Shown here: positions 1-8,311 of the stretch, in pieces
Numbering within the stretch: the first letter of the stretch is position 1
Layout: each line of letters starts with the position of its first letter
Assembly (NCBI GenBank): GCA_027487315.1
Contig: JAIYDW010000046.1
Span: forward strand, 1-60,573
DNA from: Verrucomicrobiaceae bacterium
Lineage (GTDB): Bacteria; Verrucomicrobiota; Verrucomicrobiia; Verrucomicrobiales; Verrucomicrobiaceae
Length of the DNA: 60,573 nt
Reading direction: 5' to 3'
The notes under the pieces: model-generated
Databases searched by the model: none
The model's input: only the letters and a program-made list of their open reading frames with translations
Told to the model about the DNA's origin: nothing
Position numbers and translations under genes: made by a program

Positions 1-451
1 CGTGTGGGCCTTTCATCCCTTCAGGTCCTGGACGACCCTCTGGACCTTCCCCTCGGCCCTTCGGCATCTCAGGCTTACCATGCGGCCCTTTGTGCATTTC
101 CGGCTTCCCTTCTGGCCCATCAGGATGCCTTGACTCCCCATGGCCAGGACGCTTTCCGTCACCCCTCCCCTCATGCCTCTGCTCCTCGGGCCCCTTTGGC
201 CCTCTGTCCCGTTCTTCATGGCCCCTTCCCTCCGGCTTCTTCCCAGCATCCCGCGTTGGCTCAGCCTTTCTCACCTCCGTCTCTGGACCGCGTTCACGCG
301 GCTTGTCACGATCCCCGTCTTCACGACGCTCCAGCGGCCTTCCGCCCTCTGGCGGACGCCCCCCTTCAGTCGGACGTCCAGGTTCTTCAGCCGACACAAC
401 ACTCGTCAACGCAAGTGCAAACAAACAAGATAACAGGGTGGTTGGTTTCAT
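1..451 (-). CDS. Secreted Gly/Pro/charged-residue-rich (collagen-like) protein, partial
   Basis: The frame opens at an ATG at 449-451 on the minus strand and stays open for 150 codons to the window edge, so the C-terminus is missing. The first 21 residues (MKPTTLLSCLFALALTSVVSA) read as a cleavable signal peptide with an A-x-A-like end. The mature part is low-complexity and rich in G, P, E, R, K and H, with irregular G-P-E-G / K-P-E-M / G-R-P units that resemble collagen-like or Pro-rich secreted proteins of PVC bacteria. A terminator lies just upstream (490-531), so it should have its own promoter, though I see no convincing one. The ribosome-binding site is weak. Function is unknown; export is the only firm inference. 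Confidence 0.6.
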   Translation of the reverse strand, partial: MKPTTLLSCLFALALTSVVSAEEPGRPTEGGRPPEGGRPLERREDGDRDKPRERGPETEVRKAEPTRDAGKKPEGRGHEERDRGPKGPEEQRHEGRGDGKRPGHGESRHPDGPEGKPEMHKGPHGKPEMPKGRGEGPEGRPGPEGMKGPH

Positions 452-489
452 AGCAGCGAAATCAACCCAACAGCTCACCAAAGGTTGCA

Positions 490-531
490 AAAAAATAAAA
501 GCACCGCCGCGGTTCGCGCCGCGACGGTGCC
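490..531 (-). terminator. Intrinsic terminator of the Cys-rich secreted protein gene
   Basis: Read on the minus strand, a GC-rich hairpin (arms around GCACCG and CGGTGC extended by CCGCG/CGCGG, one mismatch) occupies 502-531 and is followed by a T-rich run at 501-490. It lies 28 bases after the stop of the gene ending at 560. Confidence 0.85.
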
Positions 532-559
532 CCAATTCAATTTTTCAGCCCTCAATCAC

Positions 560-895
560 TCACCGGCCAAACCGGAAGAAAAACCCTCCACTCGATCGTC
601 CAAATCCAACGCCGGGACGGCACGAATCATAGTGATGATGATGCCCCGAATACGACGGACGGCGGGGATTGCAAACTTGGCATCCGCAGTTCTGACGTTG
701 CGTGATCCATTGCCCGACCGGGTTGCCACATCGGTCATAACCAATGATCTGATAAACCGCAAAAATCGGCTGCCCGCAGGACGTGTAACTGACAACGCGA
801 CGTGCGCCATGATTGCAATAATCCGCTTGCGCGGTTGAGGGTATCGACAAGCCCAGCGTGGTAAGGGCAGCGAGGAGAGCGAGTGTTCTTTTCAT
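560..895 (-). CDS. Small Cys-rich secreted protein of unknown function
   Basis: This is 111 residues long. A signal peptide covers residues 1-24 (MKRTLALLAALTTLGLSIPS then TAQA, cut before DYCN). The mature protein of about 87 residues has seven cysteines, several in C-G or C-x-C patterns (SCG, RCGNP, NCGCQVC), then a His cluster (HHHH) and a Gly/Phe-rich tail. The Cys pattern suggests disulfide bonds or metal binding in the periplasm or outside the cell. I do not recognise the family. It sits 83 bases downstream of the PQQ-propeller gene on the same strand and ends in a strong terminator, so it may be the last gene of that unit. Confidence 0.7.
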   Translation of the reverse strand: MKRTLALLAALTTLGLSIPSTAQADYCNHGARRVVSYTSCGQPIFAVYQIIGYDRCGNPVGQWITQRQNCGCQVCNPRRPSYSGHHHHYDSCRPGVGFGRSSGGFFFRFGR

Positions 896-978
896 AGGTG
901 TGTGAATATCGGATTCACTGCATTCGACGCAGCCCCTTCCCCGCTATTCAACACACGCTAAAAAAAATGGATCGCCGC

Positions 979-2340
979 TCATCCCTTCGACTCGATCCGA
1001 TACAAAGCCTCCTCACTCCGCAGCAACAACACACCATCCACCACCACTGGCGAGGCCATCAACTTCCCATCCACCTCGTTCTCACCCGCCACCTGAAAAG
1101 CCGCGCTCGGCTCCAGCAAAGTCACCTTCCCGGACTCGCTCGCAAAGTAGATCTTCCCACCCGCCAAAATCGGCGACGCCGTGAAGTTTCCACCCAAACG
1201 CTCCTGCCAGCGCAATGTCCCTTCCGCTGCATCAAAACAACTCACGATCCCCGCGTCATCCGTCACATACAAATCTGTTCCCACCAGCAGAGGCGACGGC
1301 TTGGCTGGGATCCGCTTGATCTCCTTCCACACCACATGCGTCTCCGTCACATCCCCATCACCATCCACCTTCACCGCCCAAAGTTGCGGCTTCCCATAAC
1401 CCGTGCACACATAGACAATCCCATTGCCATACACCGGCCGCGGCACCACCGAAAACCCCGTGCCATGCCTCACCCGCCAGATCTCCTTCCCCGTTGCAGG
1501 CTCCAATGACACCAACCACTGCGAACTCATGCAAATCAACTGTTCCCGTCCCCGATTGTCCTTGATCGCTATCGGCGTCGAATAGGACTTCTTTCGATCT
1601 CCAGTCTCCGCATCCATCGGCGGCCGCGGTGTGCGCCAAATCTCAGCGCCCGTCTCCTTGTTCAAAGCCACCACAAACTGCGCATCCATCCCATCACAAA
1701 TCAAAATCACCTTGTCCCCATAAACCATCGGCGAACTCCCCGGCCCAACCCCATGCTCAATCGGGATCACCTGCTTCCAAAGAATCTTCCCATCCGCCCG
1801 GTCCAAACAATACGTGCCGAACGCTCCAAAATGACAGATCACCCGGCCGCCATCGATCACCGCCGTCGGAGACGCATAACTGTTGAAGTGATGAATCGGA
1901 CTCGGCGACGCGAGGCTCGCCAGCTCAATCTCGTGCATCAGCTTTCCCGACTTAAAATCCACACACAGCGCCTTCAACGTCACCGCCTTCTTCGTCTGCA
2001 GTTCCTTGAACTTCCGCTCCTCCACCCCGGTCGCCTTCAGCATCGCCAGTTTCTCCTCCTCAGTCGCCTCCACCTCAATCGCAGTCGTCATCCAAACCTG
2101 CCCCTCCACCACCACCGGCGATGACCAACCCTTCCCTGGCAACAAAGTTTTCCAGGTCACATTCTCCGTCTCACTCCACTTCGCCGGAGCATGCCCCTCA
2201 GCTACGATTCCATTGCCCAAAGGCCCTCGAAACTCCGGCCAATACGCCTCGGCATGCAACCCACCCACCGAAACCCAACTCAAAAACACAATCGCTCGCA
2301 ACATCCACCCACAACGCCGCCATTCGACACCCTCATTCAT
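979..2340 (-). CDS. PQQ-type beta-propeller repeat protein, secreted
   Basis: The protein has about 453 residues with WD-like/PQQ blades: repeated motifs of the form 'G-x-V-Y/I-C' and 'D-x-x-x-G-x-x-x-W' (for example ADGKILWKQ, TGAEIWRT, TGKEIWRV, EGTLRWQ) make it a member of the outer-membrane BamB/PQQ-like family common in Planctomycetes and Verrucomicrobia. The N-terminus holds a signal peptide (MLRAIVFLSWVSVGGLHA). The start is uncertain. I chose ATG 2340, which overlaps the LysR stop by a few bases; ATG 2304, directly at the signal peptide, is equally possible, and a start at 2367 would overlap the LysR gene by 35 bases. No quinone-binding or catalytic residues can be assigned, so a structural or sugar-oxidation role is open. 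Confidence 0.8.
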   Translation of the reverse strand: MNEGVEWRRCGWMLRAIVFLSWVSVGGLHAEAYWPEFRGPLGNGIVAEGHAPAKWSETENVTWKTLLPGKGWSSPVVVEGQVWMTTAIEVEATEEEKLAMLKATGVEERKFKELQTKKAVTLKALCVDFKSGKLMHEIELASLASPSPIHHFNSYASPTAVIDGGRVICHFGAFGTYCLDRADGKILWKQVIPIEHGVGPGSSPMVYGDKVILICDGMDAQFVVALNKETGAEIWRTPRPPMDAETGDRKKSYSTPIAIKDNRGREQLICMSSQWLVSLEPATGKEIWRVRHGTGFSVVPRPVYGNGIVYVCTGYGKPQLWAVKVDGDGDVTETHVVWKEIKRIPAKPSPLLVGTDLYVTDDAGIVSCFDAAEGTLRWQERLGGNFTASPILAGGKIYFASESGKVTLLEPSAAFQVAGENEVDGKLMASPVVVDGVLLLRSEEALYRIESKG

Positions 2341-3226
2341 CAAATTGAAGCCCCAGCCCATGCTCAACCAACTCCTTCACCAGCGCATTCGGAAACTTCC
2401 GGCTCGGCGTGATCGCATAGAACCCCTCTCGAATCTCCGGAAATCGATGCTTCTCCACCAACACTCCCGAATCCAACTCATCCAATACCACCACCCTCGG
2501 CACCAACGCCAGTGTCCCGGACTCCCGCGCCAGCAATCGCAGCATCGCCATGTCATCCACCTCCGCCACAATCACCGGCCTCACCCCATACCGCTCCATC
2601 ACCAAATCAAACGCCGTCCGAATGTTACTCTCCATGCTCGGCACCAAAACCGGCTGCCCATCCAAATCCTCCGGAAACCGAAACACTTTCTTCCTCTTGT
2701 CCTTCGCCGCCACCAAACTCACCGACTGCTCCGCCAGCAAATGGCTGAACCAATTCGTCTCCATATCCCGCCTCACCGGCTGGTTCGACAACACCAGGTC
2801 CACCGTATGCGCCTGCATCTGAGTCAATAACTCCCTCAAACTCCCGGACCGCAACACCAACTCCACATCCTCACGTCGCGCCAAGTCCCCCAGCAATCGC
2901 ATCTGGAAGTTCCTCGACAGCGTCGCCACCGCTCCTACCCGCAGCACCTGACGCCGATCCGACCTCCGCTGCTGCAACGTGTCCACCAAATCATCCCCCA
3001 ACCGGAAAATCGACTCCGCATGGTCCAACACCACTTTTCCAGCCTCCGTTAAAACCAGACTCTTATGCTCCCGATCAAACAACGGATGCCCCAACGACTC
3101 CTCCAACTTCCTCAACTGCACACTCAACGCCGACTGCGACAGATTCAAACGCTTCGCCGCCCGCGTCAAACTGCCCTCCCTCGCGATCGCATGAAAATAC
3201 CTCAAGTGATGAAAATTCAGCTGCAT
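2333..3226 (-). CDS. LysR-family transcriptional regulator, NhaR-like
   Basis: The 297-residue length is typical of LysR regulators. A winged helix-turn-helix is at residues 4-62 (GSLTRAAKRLNLSQSALSVQ and L-R-K-L-E-E-S-L-G), followed by a periplasmic-binding-like effector domain from about residue 90. The N-terminus N-F-H-H-L-R-Y-F-H resembles the NhaR subgroup, which senses Na+/H+ in enterobacteria; the signal here is not known. It is transcribed ahead of, and overlaps, the PQQ-propeller gene, so the two are probably co-expressed. A divergent DUF5069 gene lies 342 bases away. Confidence 0.9.
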   Translation of the reverse strand: MQLNFHHLRYFHAIAREGSLTRAAKRLNLSQSALSVQLRKLEESLGHPLFDREHKSLVLTEAGKVVLDHAESIFRLGDDLVDTLQQRRSDRRQVLRVGAVATLSRNFQMRLLGDLARREDVELVLRSGSLRELLTQMQAHTVDLVLSNQPVRRDMETNWFSHLLAEQSVSLVAAKDKRKKVFRFPEDLDGQPVLVPSMESNIRTAFDLVMERYGVRPVIVAEVDDMAMLRLLARESGTLALVPRVVVLDELDSGVLVEKHRFPEIREGFYAITPSRKFPNALVKELVEHGLGLQFDE

Positions 3227-3237
3227 GATTTTTCACA

Positions 3238-3266
3238 TTGATAGAAACGAACAATCTTTGAATCAA
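3238..3266 (-). promoter_or_regulatory. Predicted sigma70-type promoter of the LysR gene
   Basis: On the minus strand, TTGATT (3266-3261) is separated by 17 bases from TATCAA (3243-3238), which ends 11 bases before the LysR ATG. An inverted repeat GAACAAT (3249-3255) / ATTGTTC (3282-3288) overlaps and precedes it and could be the LysR autoregulatory operator. By-eye prediction. Confidence 0.4.
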
Positions 3267-3466
3267 CATGAAATGGAACGAATTGTTCTGATCGAGTATA
3301 AAACAGTCGATATGGTTCCACCGTTTTCTCCTCCGACCCTGAACGCCGCAGTGATCTCCACCACCGCGTCTTCGGTCGGCCCATGTTTCGTCATCCCTTT
3401 CCGCGTGGACTCCACCAAACGCGACCACCCTGTCGGCTAAAGAGCCGCAAAAACAGAGAGACCCAA

Positions 3467-3498
3467 GGCGGGTGAGCGACGGGAGACGCTCACCCGCC
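3467..3498. repeat. Perfect 12-bp inverted repeat (hairpin)
   Basis: GGCGGGTGAGCG at 3467-3478 pairs perfectly with CGCTCACCCGCC at 3487-3498 around an 8-base loop. It lies between the divergent LysR and DUF5069 genes, 70 bases before the DUF5069 ATG. A short T-rich stretch (ACTTTTCT) follows on the plus strand, so it could act as a leader terminator. A dispersed REP-like element is an alternative. The remainder of 3227-3568 shows no convincing gene. Confidence 0.6.
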
Positions 3499-3568
3499 CA
3501 ACTTTTCTCCTCGCAACTCGGATCGCGAATCCCTTTACGAAGCGGTCATCCCTGTTTACCCATCCCCC

Positions 3569-3997
3569 ATGTCCTTCCCCATCCGCTCCCCTCGCGACAC
3601 CATCGGCGGCATCATGGTCCTCGGCCGCATCCTCGACAAAATCCGCCTCCACGCCCAGGGCCTGCTTCCTCCAGGCTACCACGTCGGCGTCATCGAAGGC
3701 AAACGTACCTTCGACGACCGCATCTGCCGCCTCCTCGGAGTCACCTACGAAGCCCTCACCGCCCGCACCCTCGAAGGCGGCACCGACGAGGAAATCCTCC
3801 ACTGGTGCTTTCAAACCGGTCGCCAGCCTGAACCCGAACACATCGAACTCTTCAACGGCTTCATGCAAAAACGTGGCTGGCGCGACCCCGCCACCCCCGG
3901 CCTCGAACAACAACGCGCCGAAGCCGGCCTCGCCCACCGCACCGACCTGGTGACCTTCTTCGATCTCATGGACACCGAAGAAGGCCGCGCCCCCTGA
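3569..3997 (+). CDS. DUF5069 domain-containing protein
   Basis: This is a 142-residue soluble protein without a signal peptide. The start S-F-P-I-R-S-P-R-D-T-I-G-G and the segment LGRILDKIRLHAQGLLPPGY match the conserved N-terminal block of DUF5069, a family frequent in Verrucomicrobiota and without known function. The family also has the later 'LHWCF' segment seen here at about residue 78. It stands alone on the plus strand between two minus-strand units. Biochemical role unknown. Confidence 0.8.
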   Translation: MSFPIRSPRDTIGGIMVLGRILDKIRLHAQGLLPPGYHVGVIEGKRTFDDRICRLLGVTYEALTARTLEGGTDEEILHWCFQTGRQPEPEHIELFNGFMQKRGWRDPATPGLEQQRAEAGLAHRTDLVTFFDLMDTEEGRAP

Positions 3998-4021
3998 ACC
4001 ATCCGGCACTCCCGGGAGGCA

Positions 4022-7000
4022 CTACTCCAGCGGATGCTGCTTCAACAGCTCGTCCGTCATGAAGAACATCACCCGCCCCGCATTCGCGTCCCGCACGCTC
4101 TTCACCTGCTCAGGCGTAACAGCCGAGGCCTTGTTTCCAAAGCTGTTCCTCACAAACGTAAGGACTGCCGCCATCTCATCATCCTTGAGCATTCCGCCAA
4201 ACGGCGTCATCGGCACCTGACCATCGTATTTCTTGCCATTGATCTCCAATGGCCCCATCAGCCCGTACATCGCCAGCTTAATCAGCCGCTCCGGACTTCC
4301 CGCCACCCACGGACTCTTCTCCAGTGAAGGAAACGCAGGATCCAACCCCTTGCCATTGACCTGGTGACAAGTGGCGCAGTGACCTTCGCGGAAATACACC
4401 TTCTGCCCGGCCAAATACTGTGCCTTCTCTGCGGAACTCAAATGCCCCGGTGCCGGGATCTCCGCGAACTCCGGCTTCTCCACCTCAACCACACCATTCA
4501 AGCGGTCCATCGCCGTCTTCACCGCCCCCTGACTCCACACATCCAGCGGCTTGCTGCCCGCCACCTCCACAATCTTCTTCGCCGCCGCCACATTGGGCAA
4601 CCACGACGCCGCCACAGCCGCCTCCAGCCGCACGCGACCATGTTCATCGGCAGCGGCCTTTTCCAAAAGCGCTGCGTGATCAGCAATGACATGATGATTG
4701 TAACGCAACACACGAACGGCAGCAGCACGGGCGTGGAAATCAGGTGAGGCGAGCATCTCCCGTAGCAGACCATCATCGACCTGATTCATACCCCACGTGA
4801 CCCAGAGGGCTTCGAGCTTGGCATGGACATCGGTTTGCTTGGCGGCCCAGGCTTTGACCGCGGGAATCACTTCACTCGCAGGATGGCTGCGCAGTTCGCG
4901 ACGAGTCCGATAGCGGACACGGAGTTCAGGCTCCTTCAGGTTCTCGAGCAAAGCAGCAACTGGCGCGCCCTCGACCTGAACGGGCTTCACCAGCGGGCGT
5001 CCCGGATAGGTGATGCGGTAAATGCGACCATGCACATGGTCACGCAGCGGATCACGTGCGTTGTGCTGCATGTGGCCAATCAAGACGTTGTGCCAATCGA
5101 TGACATAGAGACTGCCATCGGGCGCGAACTCGAGATCAACGGGGCGGAAGTTGCCATCTTTGCTGACCAAAAGATCCTGGCGGAAGCTGGTCTTCCAGCC
5201 GGTGCTATCGTCTTCGATCTTGTGCTGCTTGATGCCCAGGAAACCGATCGCGTTGGCGAGGATGATATCACCCTGCACTTCATCGGGGAAGTGACGTGAG
5301 GAGACGATCTCCAGTCCGCTCGTCGGACGCACTTTGTGTGCCGAAGGAATGAGGTCCGGCGTGCTAGGCGTCTTGCTGCCAAAGGTGGGCTTCACAGACA
5401 CGGGCAATCCCCAGTTCATGCTGGTGCCGGAGGTGTGAAGGAAGAAATCCTGGCCCCACTGGTCAAAAACATAGCCCCAGGGATTTGGGATGCTCATCTG
5501 AATGGTGCGCTCGAGTTGGCCGCGCTGCGGGCTGTAGCGGAAAAAGCCACCATCGACACAACGAACCGGACCGTAAGGCGTCTCAACATTCGAATGCAGG
5601 AAAACGCCCTCACAAAGCATGAACGCACCACTCGGATCAGCGGTGTAGGCGCTGATGGCATGGTGCGTATCGTGCGTGTCAAAGCCACCGAGCACGATCT
5701 CCGTGCGATCCGCTTTGTCGTCGCCGTCGGTGTCGGTCAACAGCACCAGGTTCGGCTCCTGCGAAACATAGACGCCTTCCGGCGCAAACTCGAATCCGAT
5801 GGGCAAATGCAGTTTGTCGGCGAACACAGTTTCTTTATCGGCCTTGCCATCGCCGTTCGTGTCTTCGTAAATGAGCAGCATGTCGTTTGGCATCGGATCG
5901 CCGGGGCGATAGTGTGGATACTTCGGCATGGTGGCGACCCAGAGCCGACCTTTGTCATCAAAGGAAATCTGCATCGGCTTCGCGAGATTGGGGAACTCCT
6001 GCTCGCTGGCGAATAGCTCGACTTTGTAGCCCTCGGGGACGGTGAGCGACTTCACCGCATCCTCGCCGTAAAGATACTTCGTGCTGCCGTTCTTCACGCT
6101 CGGCTGGTAGTTCGTCGGCACCGGCGAAAGCTTCAGCGTCTTGCTATCATCGACGGCGAGGTCATTCTTCTTCGCGGTGGCAACATCGTGAATTAGAGCA
6201 TCACGCAACGCGGCCATCTCGCGGGTCTTCTGCACTTCTTCGGGGTAATTCTGCGGGCCGAAGGGATTGTAGCGCTGACCGTGCGTGTGGACACCGTTGA
6301 GGATGTTGTAGTCGTTGTTCCAGAACCAGTCCTTCTCCTTCACGGCTGCGTGCACGAGTTTCGGGTCCGCCTTCGACTCGCGACTTTGATGCCCATACAT
6401 GCCGGTGGCAAGCAGGTCGGCAATCTTCTCATAACCTTCTTCGTTCGGCACGAAACCGCCTGTCGTCAGCAACTGCTCAGTCTTGTCGTAAAGCGCCTTG
6501 GTGGGCGAGAAGAGGTCGATGAATGTCAATCCACGCTTCTTTGCCACAGTCTCCACAGCGGCGGAATAGAGGATAAGGTTGGCGTTCTCCTTGTCGCCAT
6601 TCGGCAGGTCGCGTTTGGCGCTCAGATTTTCATACGCGATCGGGCTGACAAGCACCAGACGCGGAGCCGTTTTGCCATTGTAAGCCTTGCTCAGCGTGTG
6701 CTGCACCCAGGCGTCCAGTTCGTCTTCAAAGTTCTTCACCTTGCTCGGTCCGTCGAAGGATTCATTGTAGCCAAAGAAGGCCACGATCGTGTCCGCCTTC
6801 AGATGCGTGAGCCACTGGTCAGGCGTGGAGTAGAAGCCCTTGCCATGATGCACCTGCTTGTCAGGATGAAATTTCTCCGCTCCGGGGAAGGCCCACTGAG
6901 AAACGCGTGCTGGATGGGGACGAAAGCCCGGGGTGTCGCCCACATGACCCATGTTGCGGAAGAAGAGTTCTTCATTCGGGTAGCGCAGGTGAAGCTCGGT

Positions 7001-8176
7001 TTCGATGCGGCTATACCAGGTGTCGCGCTCAGCCAGTCCGTTGCCGATGAGCACGATCCGCTCACCCTTGGCCGGAGGAGCCACGGCCTGAGCACGAGCC
7101 GCGGTCGCCGCAGGAGGTTCGGCATTCGGCGCGTGCGGCGGATGATCACTGGCAACAGCTTCCTTCTTCTTGTCACCAGGCAGGCCTGTGGAAGGGCTCT
7201 TGCCCGTTGCAAAGTCGCCGGGTTTCAAATTGATTTGCTTGTAATAGTCGCCCTTGATGGCGGCATACATCGTCGGATTGAAAGGATCGATGAAGTCCAC
7301 CTTCGCCTTCGCAGGCACCTCGATGCCGAGCAGGTGGAACGACGCATTCACAATCAAGCGGCGCAGGTCTTCATCCGCGAAGTCCACTGACGCACCCATC
7401 GTGGTGCAGAAGGACTTGCCTGTGCCCTTGCCATCTGGCGTTGCGTATTCAAACAACCACGCCAGCGCCTGCATCGGGTCGTTTTTCGGACCCTTCACCG
7501 GATACGAGCGATCATTCAGGCTCTCCGTCACCGCTCCCCGCAGCAGAATGGTCGCCTTGCTCAAATCCAAATTCTTCACCGTGTAAACGTCCGTTGTGCC
7601 AAAAATCTCCTCCACGCCGCGCAGCACCGGATGCTTCAAATTCGCCGTTTCATACACACTGCGTGTGCCTTCCTTCTTGTGCGCGCCATGATGCGCCACC
7701 CACTTCTCACCAAGAATCTTCAACCCAAAGTCCGCCCATTTGAACTCACCCGTCTTGGCACTGCCGGAGAAGGCATGCGTTGCCGTGCGCAGACCAATCA
7801 CTGGCTTACCCGCATTCAAGTAACGCGCAAACGGTGCCAACTGGCTCTCAGGCAACTGCCGGAACCGTGTGCCAATGATCATCAGATCAGCATTGTCGAG
7901 CACCTCCGTCCCTCGAATGTTCTTCTGGTTGTTCGGATCAATGTATCCCGCCTTTTCATCCGTCGAGAACAGCACGATGCAGTTGAACCCGTGCGTTTTG
8001 GCCAAAATCTTCGCCAGCATCGGCATCGTCTCCTCAGTGCGGTATTCTTCGTCTCCGGCGACGAGCACAACCGTCTTGCCTTGACCGGCTCCACCAGGGT
8101 TGGCCGCGATTTCAAGGTACTCTTGCGCCGAGGTAAAAGACGCCACGAGGGCGAGGGTGAGAATAAGGATCTTCAT
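4022..8176 (-). CDS. Multidomain ThuA - SGNH hydrolase - PVC heme-binding c-type cytochrome protein
   Basis: This is about 1384 residues. I take ATG 8176 because it gives a clean signal peptide (MKILILTLALVASFTSA); an upstream start at 8266 adds 30 unlikely residues. In order: a ThuA-like (trehalose-utilisation, glutamine-amidotransferase-like) domain at about 18-300, with LRTATHAF and VAHHGAH; an SGNH/GDSL-like domain at about 370-610, beginning IVLIGNGLAER and with GYNES; a PVC-type beta-propeller ('membrane-bound dehydrogenase') domain from about 705 with EF-hand-like D-T-N-G-D-G-K-A-D repeats; HEAT-like helices at about 1090-1230; and a cytochrome c domain with C-A-T-C-H near residue 1266. 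Similar proteins in Planctomycetes and Verrucomicrobia are presumed periplasmic redox enzymes of polysaccharide breakdown; the substrate is unknown. A promoter-like site shared with the sigma-factor gene lies upstream. Confidence 0.85.
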   Translation of the reverse strand: MKILILTLALVASFTSAQEYLEIAANPGGAGQGKTVVLVAGDEEYRTEETMPMLAKILAKTHGFNCIVLFSTDEKAGYIDPNNQKNIRGTEVLDNADLMIIGTRFRQLPESQLAPFARYLNAGKPVIGLRTATHAFSGSAKTGEFKWADFGLKILGEKWVAHHGAHKKEGTRSVYETANLKHPVLRGVEEIFGTTDVYTVKNLDLSKATILLRGAVTESLNDRSYPVKGPKNDPMQALAWLFEYATPDGKGTGKSFCTTMGASVDFADEDLRRLIVNASFHLLGIEVPAKAKVDFIDPFNPTMYAAIKGDYYKQINLKPGDFATGKSPSTGLPGDKKKEAVASDHPPHAPNAEPPAATAARAQAVAPPAKGERIVLIGNGLAERDTWYSRIETELHLRYPNEELFFRNMGHVGDTPGFRPHPARVSQWAFPGAEKFHPDKQVHHGKGFYSTPDQWLTHLKADTIVAFFGYNESFDGPSKVKNFEDELDAWVQHTLSKAYNGKTAPRLVLVSPIAYENLSAKRDLPNGDKENANLILYSAAVETVAKKRGLTFIDLFSPTKALYDKTEQLLTTGGFVPNEEGYEKIADLLATGMYGHQSRESKADPKLVHAAVKEKDWFWNNDYNILNGVHTHGQRYNPFGPQNYPEEVQKTREMAALRDALIHDVATAKKNDLAVDDSKTLKLSPVPTNYQPSVKNGSTKYLYGEDAVKSLTVPEGYKVELFASEQEFPNLAKPMQISFDDKGRLWVATMPKYPHYRPGDPMPNDMLLIYEDTNGDGKADKETVFADKLHLPIGFEFAPEGVYVSQEPNLVLLTDTDGDDKADRTEIVLGGFDTHDTHHAISAYTADPSGAFMLCEGVFLHSNVETPYGPVRCVDGGFFRYSPQRGQLERTIQMSIPNPWGYVFDQWGQDFFLHTSGTSMNWGLPVSVKPTFGSKTPSTPDLIPSAHKVRPTSGLEIVSSRHFPDEVQGDIILANAIGFLGIKQHKIEDDSTGWKTSFRQDLLVSKDGNFRPVDLEFAPDGSLYVIDWHNVLIGHMQHNARDPLRDHVHGRIYRITYPGRPLVKPVQVEGAPVAALLENLKEPELRVRYRTRRELRSHPASEVIPAVKAWAAKQTDVHAKLEALWVTWGMNQVDDGLLREMLASPDFHARAAAVRVLRYNHHVIADHAALLEKAAADEHGRVRLEAAVAASWLPNVAAAKKIVEVAGSKPLDVWSQGAVKTAMDRLNGVVEVEKPEFAEIPAPGHLSSAEKAQYLAGQKVYFREGHCATCHQVNGKGLDPAFPSLEKSPWVAGSPERLIKLAMYGLMGPLEINGKKYDGQVPMTPFGGMLKDDEMAAVLTFVRNSFGNKASAVTPEQVKSVRDANAGRVMFFMTDELLKQHPLE

Positions 8177-8198
8177 GGTTGGAATGACTGGGAGAAAA

Positions 8199-8228
8199 CT
8201 TATACCGCACGAGACAGCAAAACCGGAC
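8199..8228 (-). promoter_or_regulatory. Promoter-like element shared with the sigma-factor gene (copy 1)
   Basis: On the minus strand, GTCCGG (8228-8223), preceded by TGAAATTTTTTT and followed by TTTT, is 18 bases from TATAAG (8204-8199), which is 22 bases before the ATG of the giant heme protein gene. The same block stands before the ECF sigma gene at 10374-10404. Assignment to that sigma factor is inference. Confidence 0.5.
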
Positions 8229-8311
8229 AAAAAAATTTCAAACCAGATCAATTCTCTTTCCAACACCGGAACGGTCCCAAGCTGAGGTCACCCCAGCACA
8301 ACACATCAAAG

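Noticed and set aside
3225-3440. 71-codon plus-strand frame divergent from LysR
   Set aside because: No ribosome-binding site, overlaps the LysR promoter region, no domain.
3437-4009. 190-codon minus-strand frame over the DUF5069 gene
   Set aside because: Shadow frame without domains; the plus-strand DUF5069 match is clear.
6281-7390. 369-codon plus-strand open frame inside the giant heme-protein gene
   Set aside because: No recognisable motif; lies inside the SGNH and ThuA coding part of the opposite strand.
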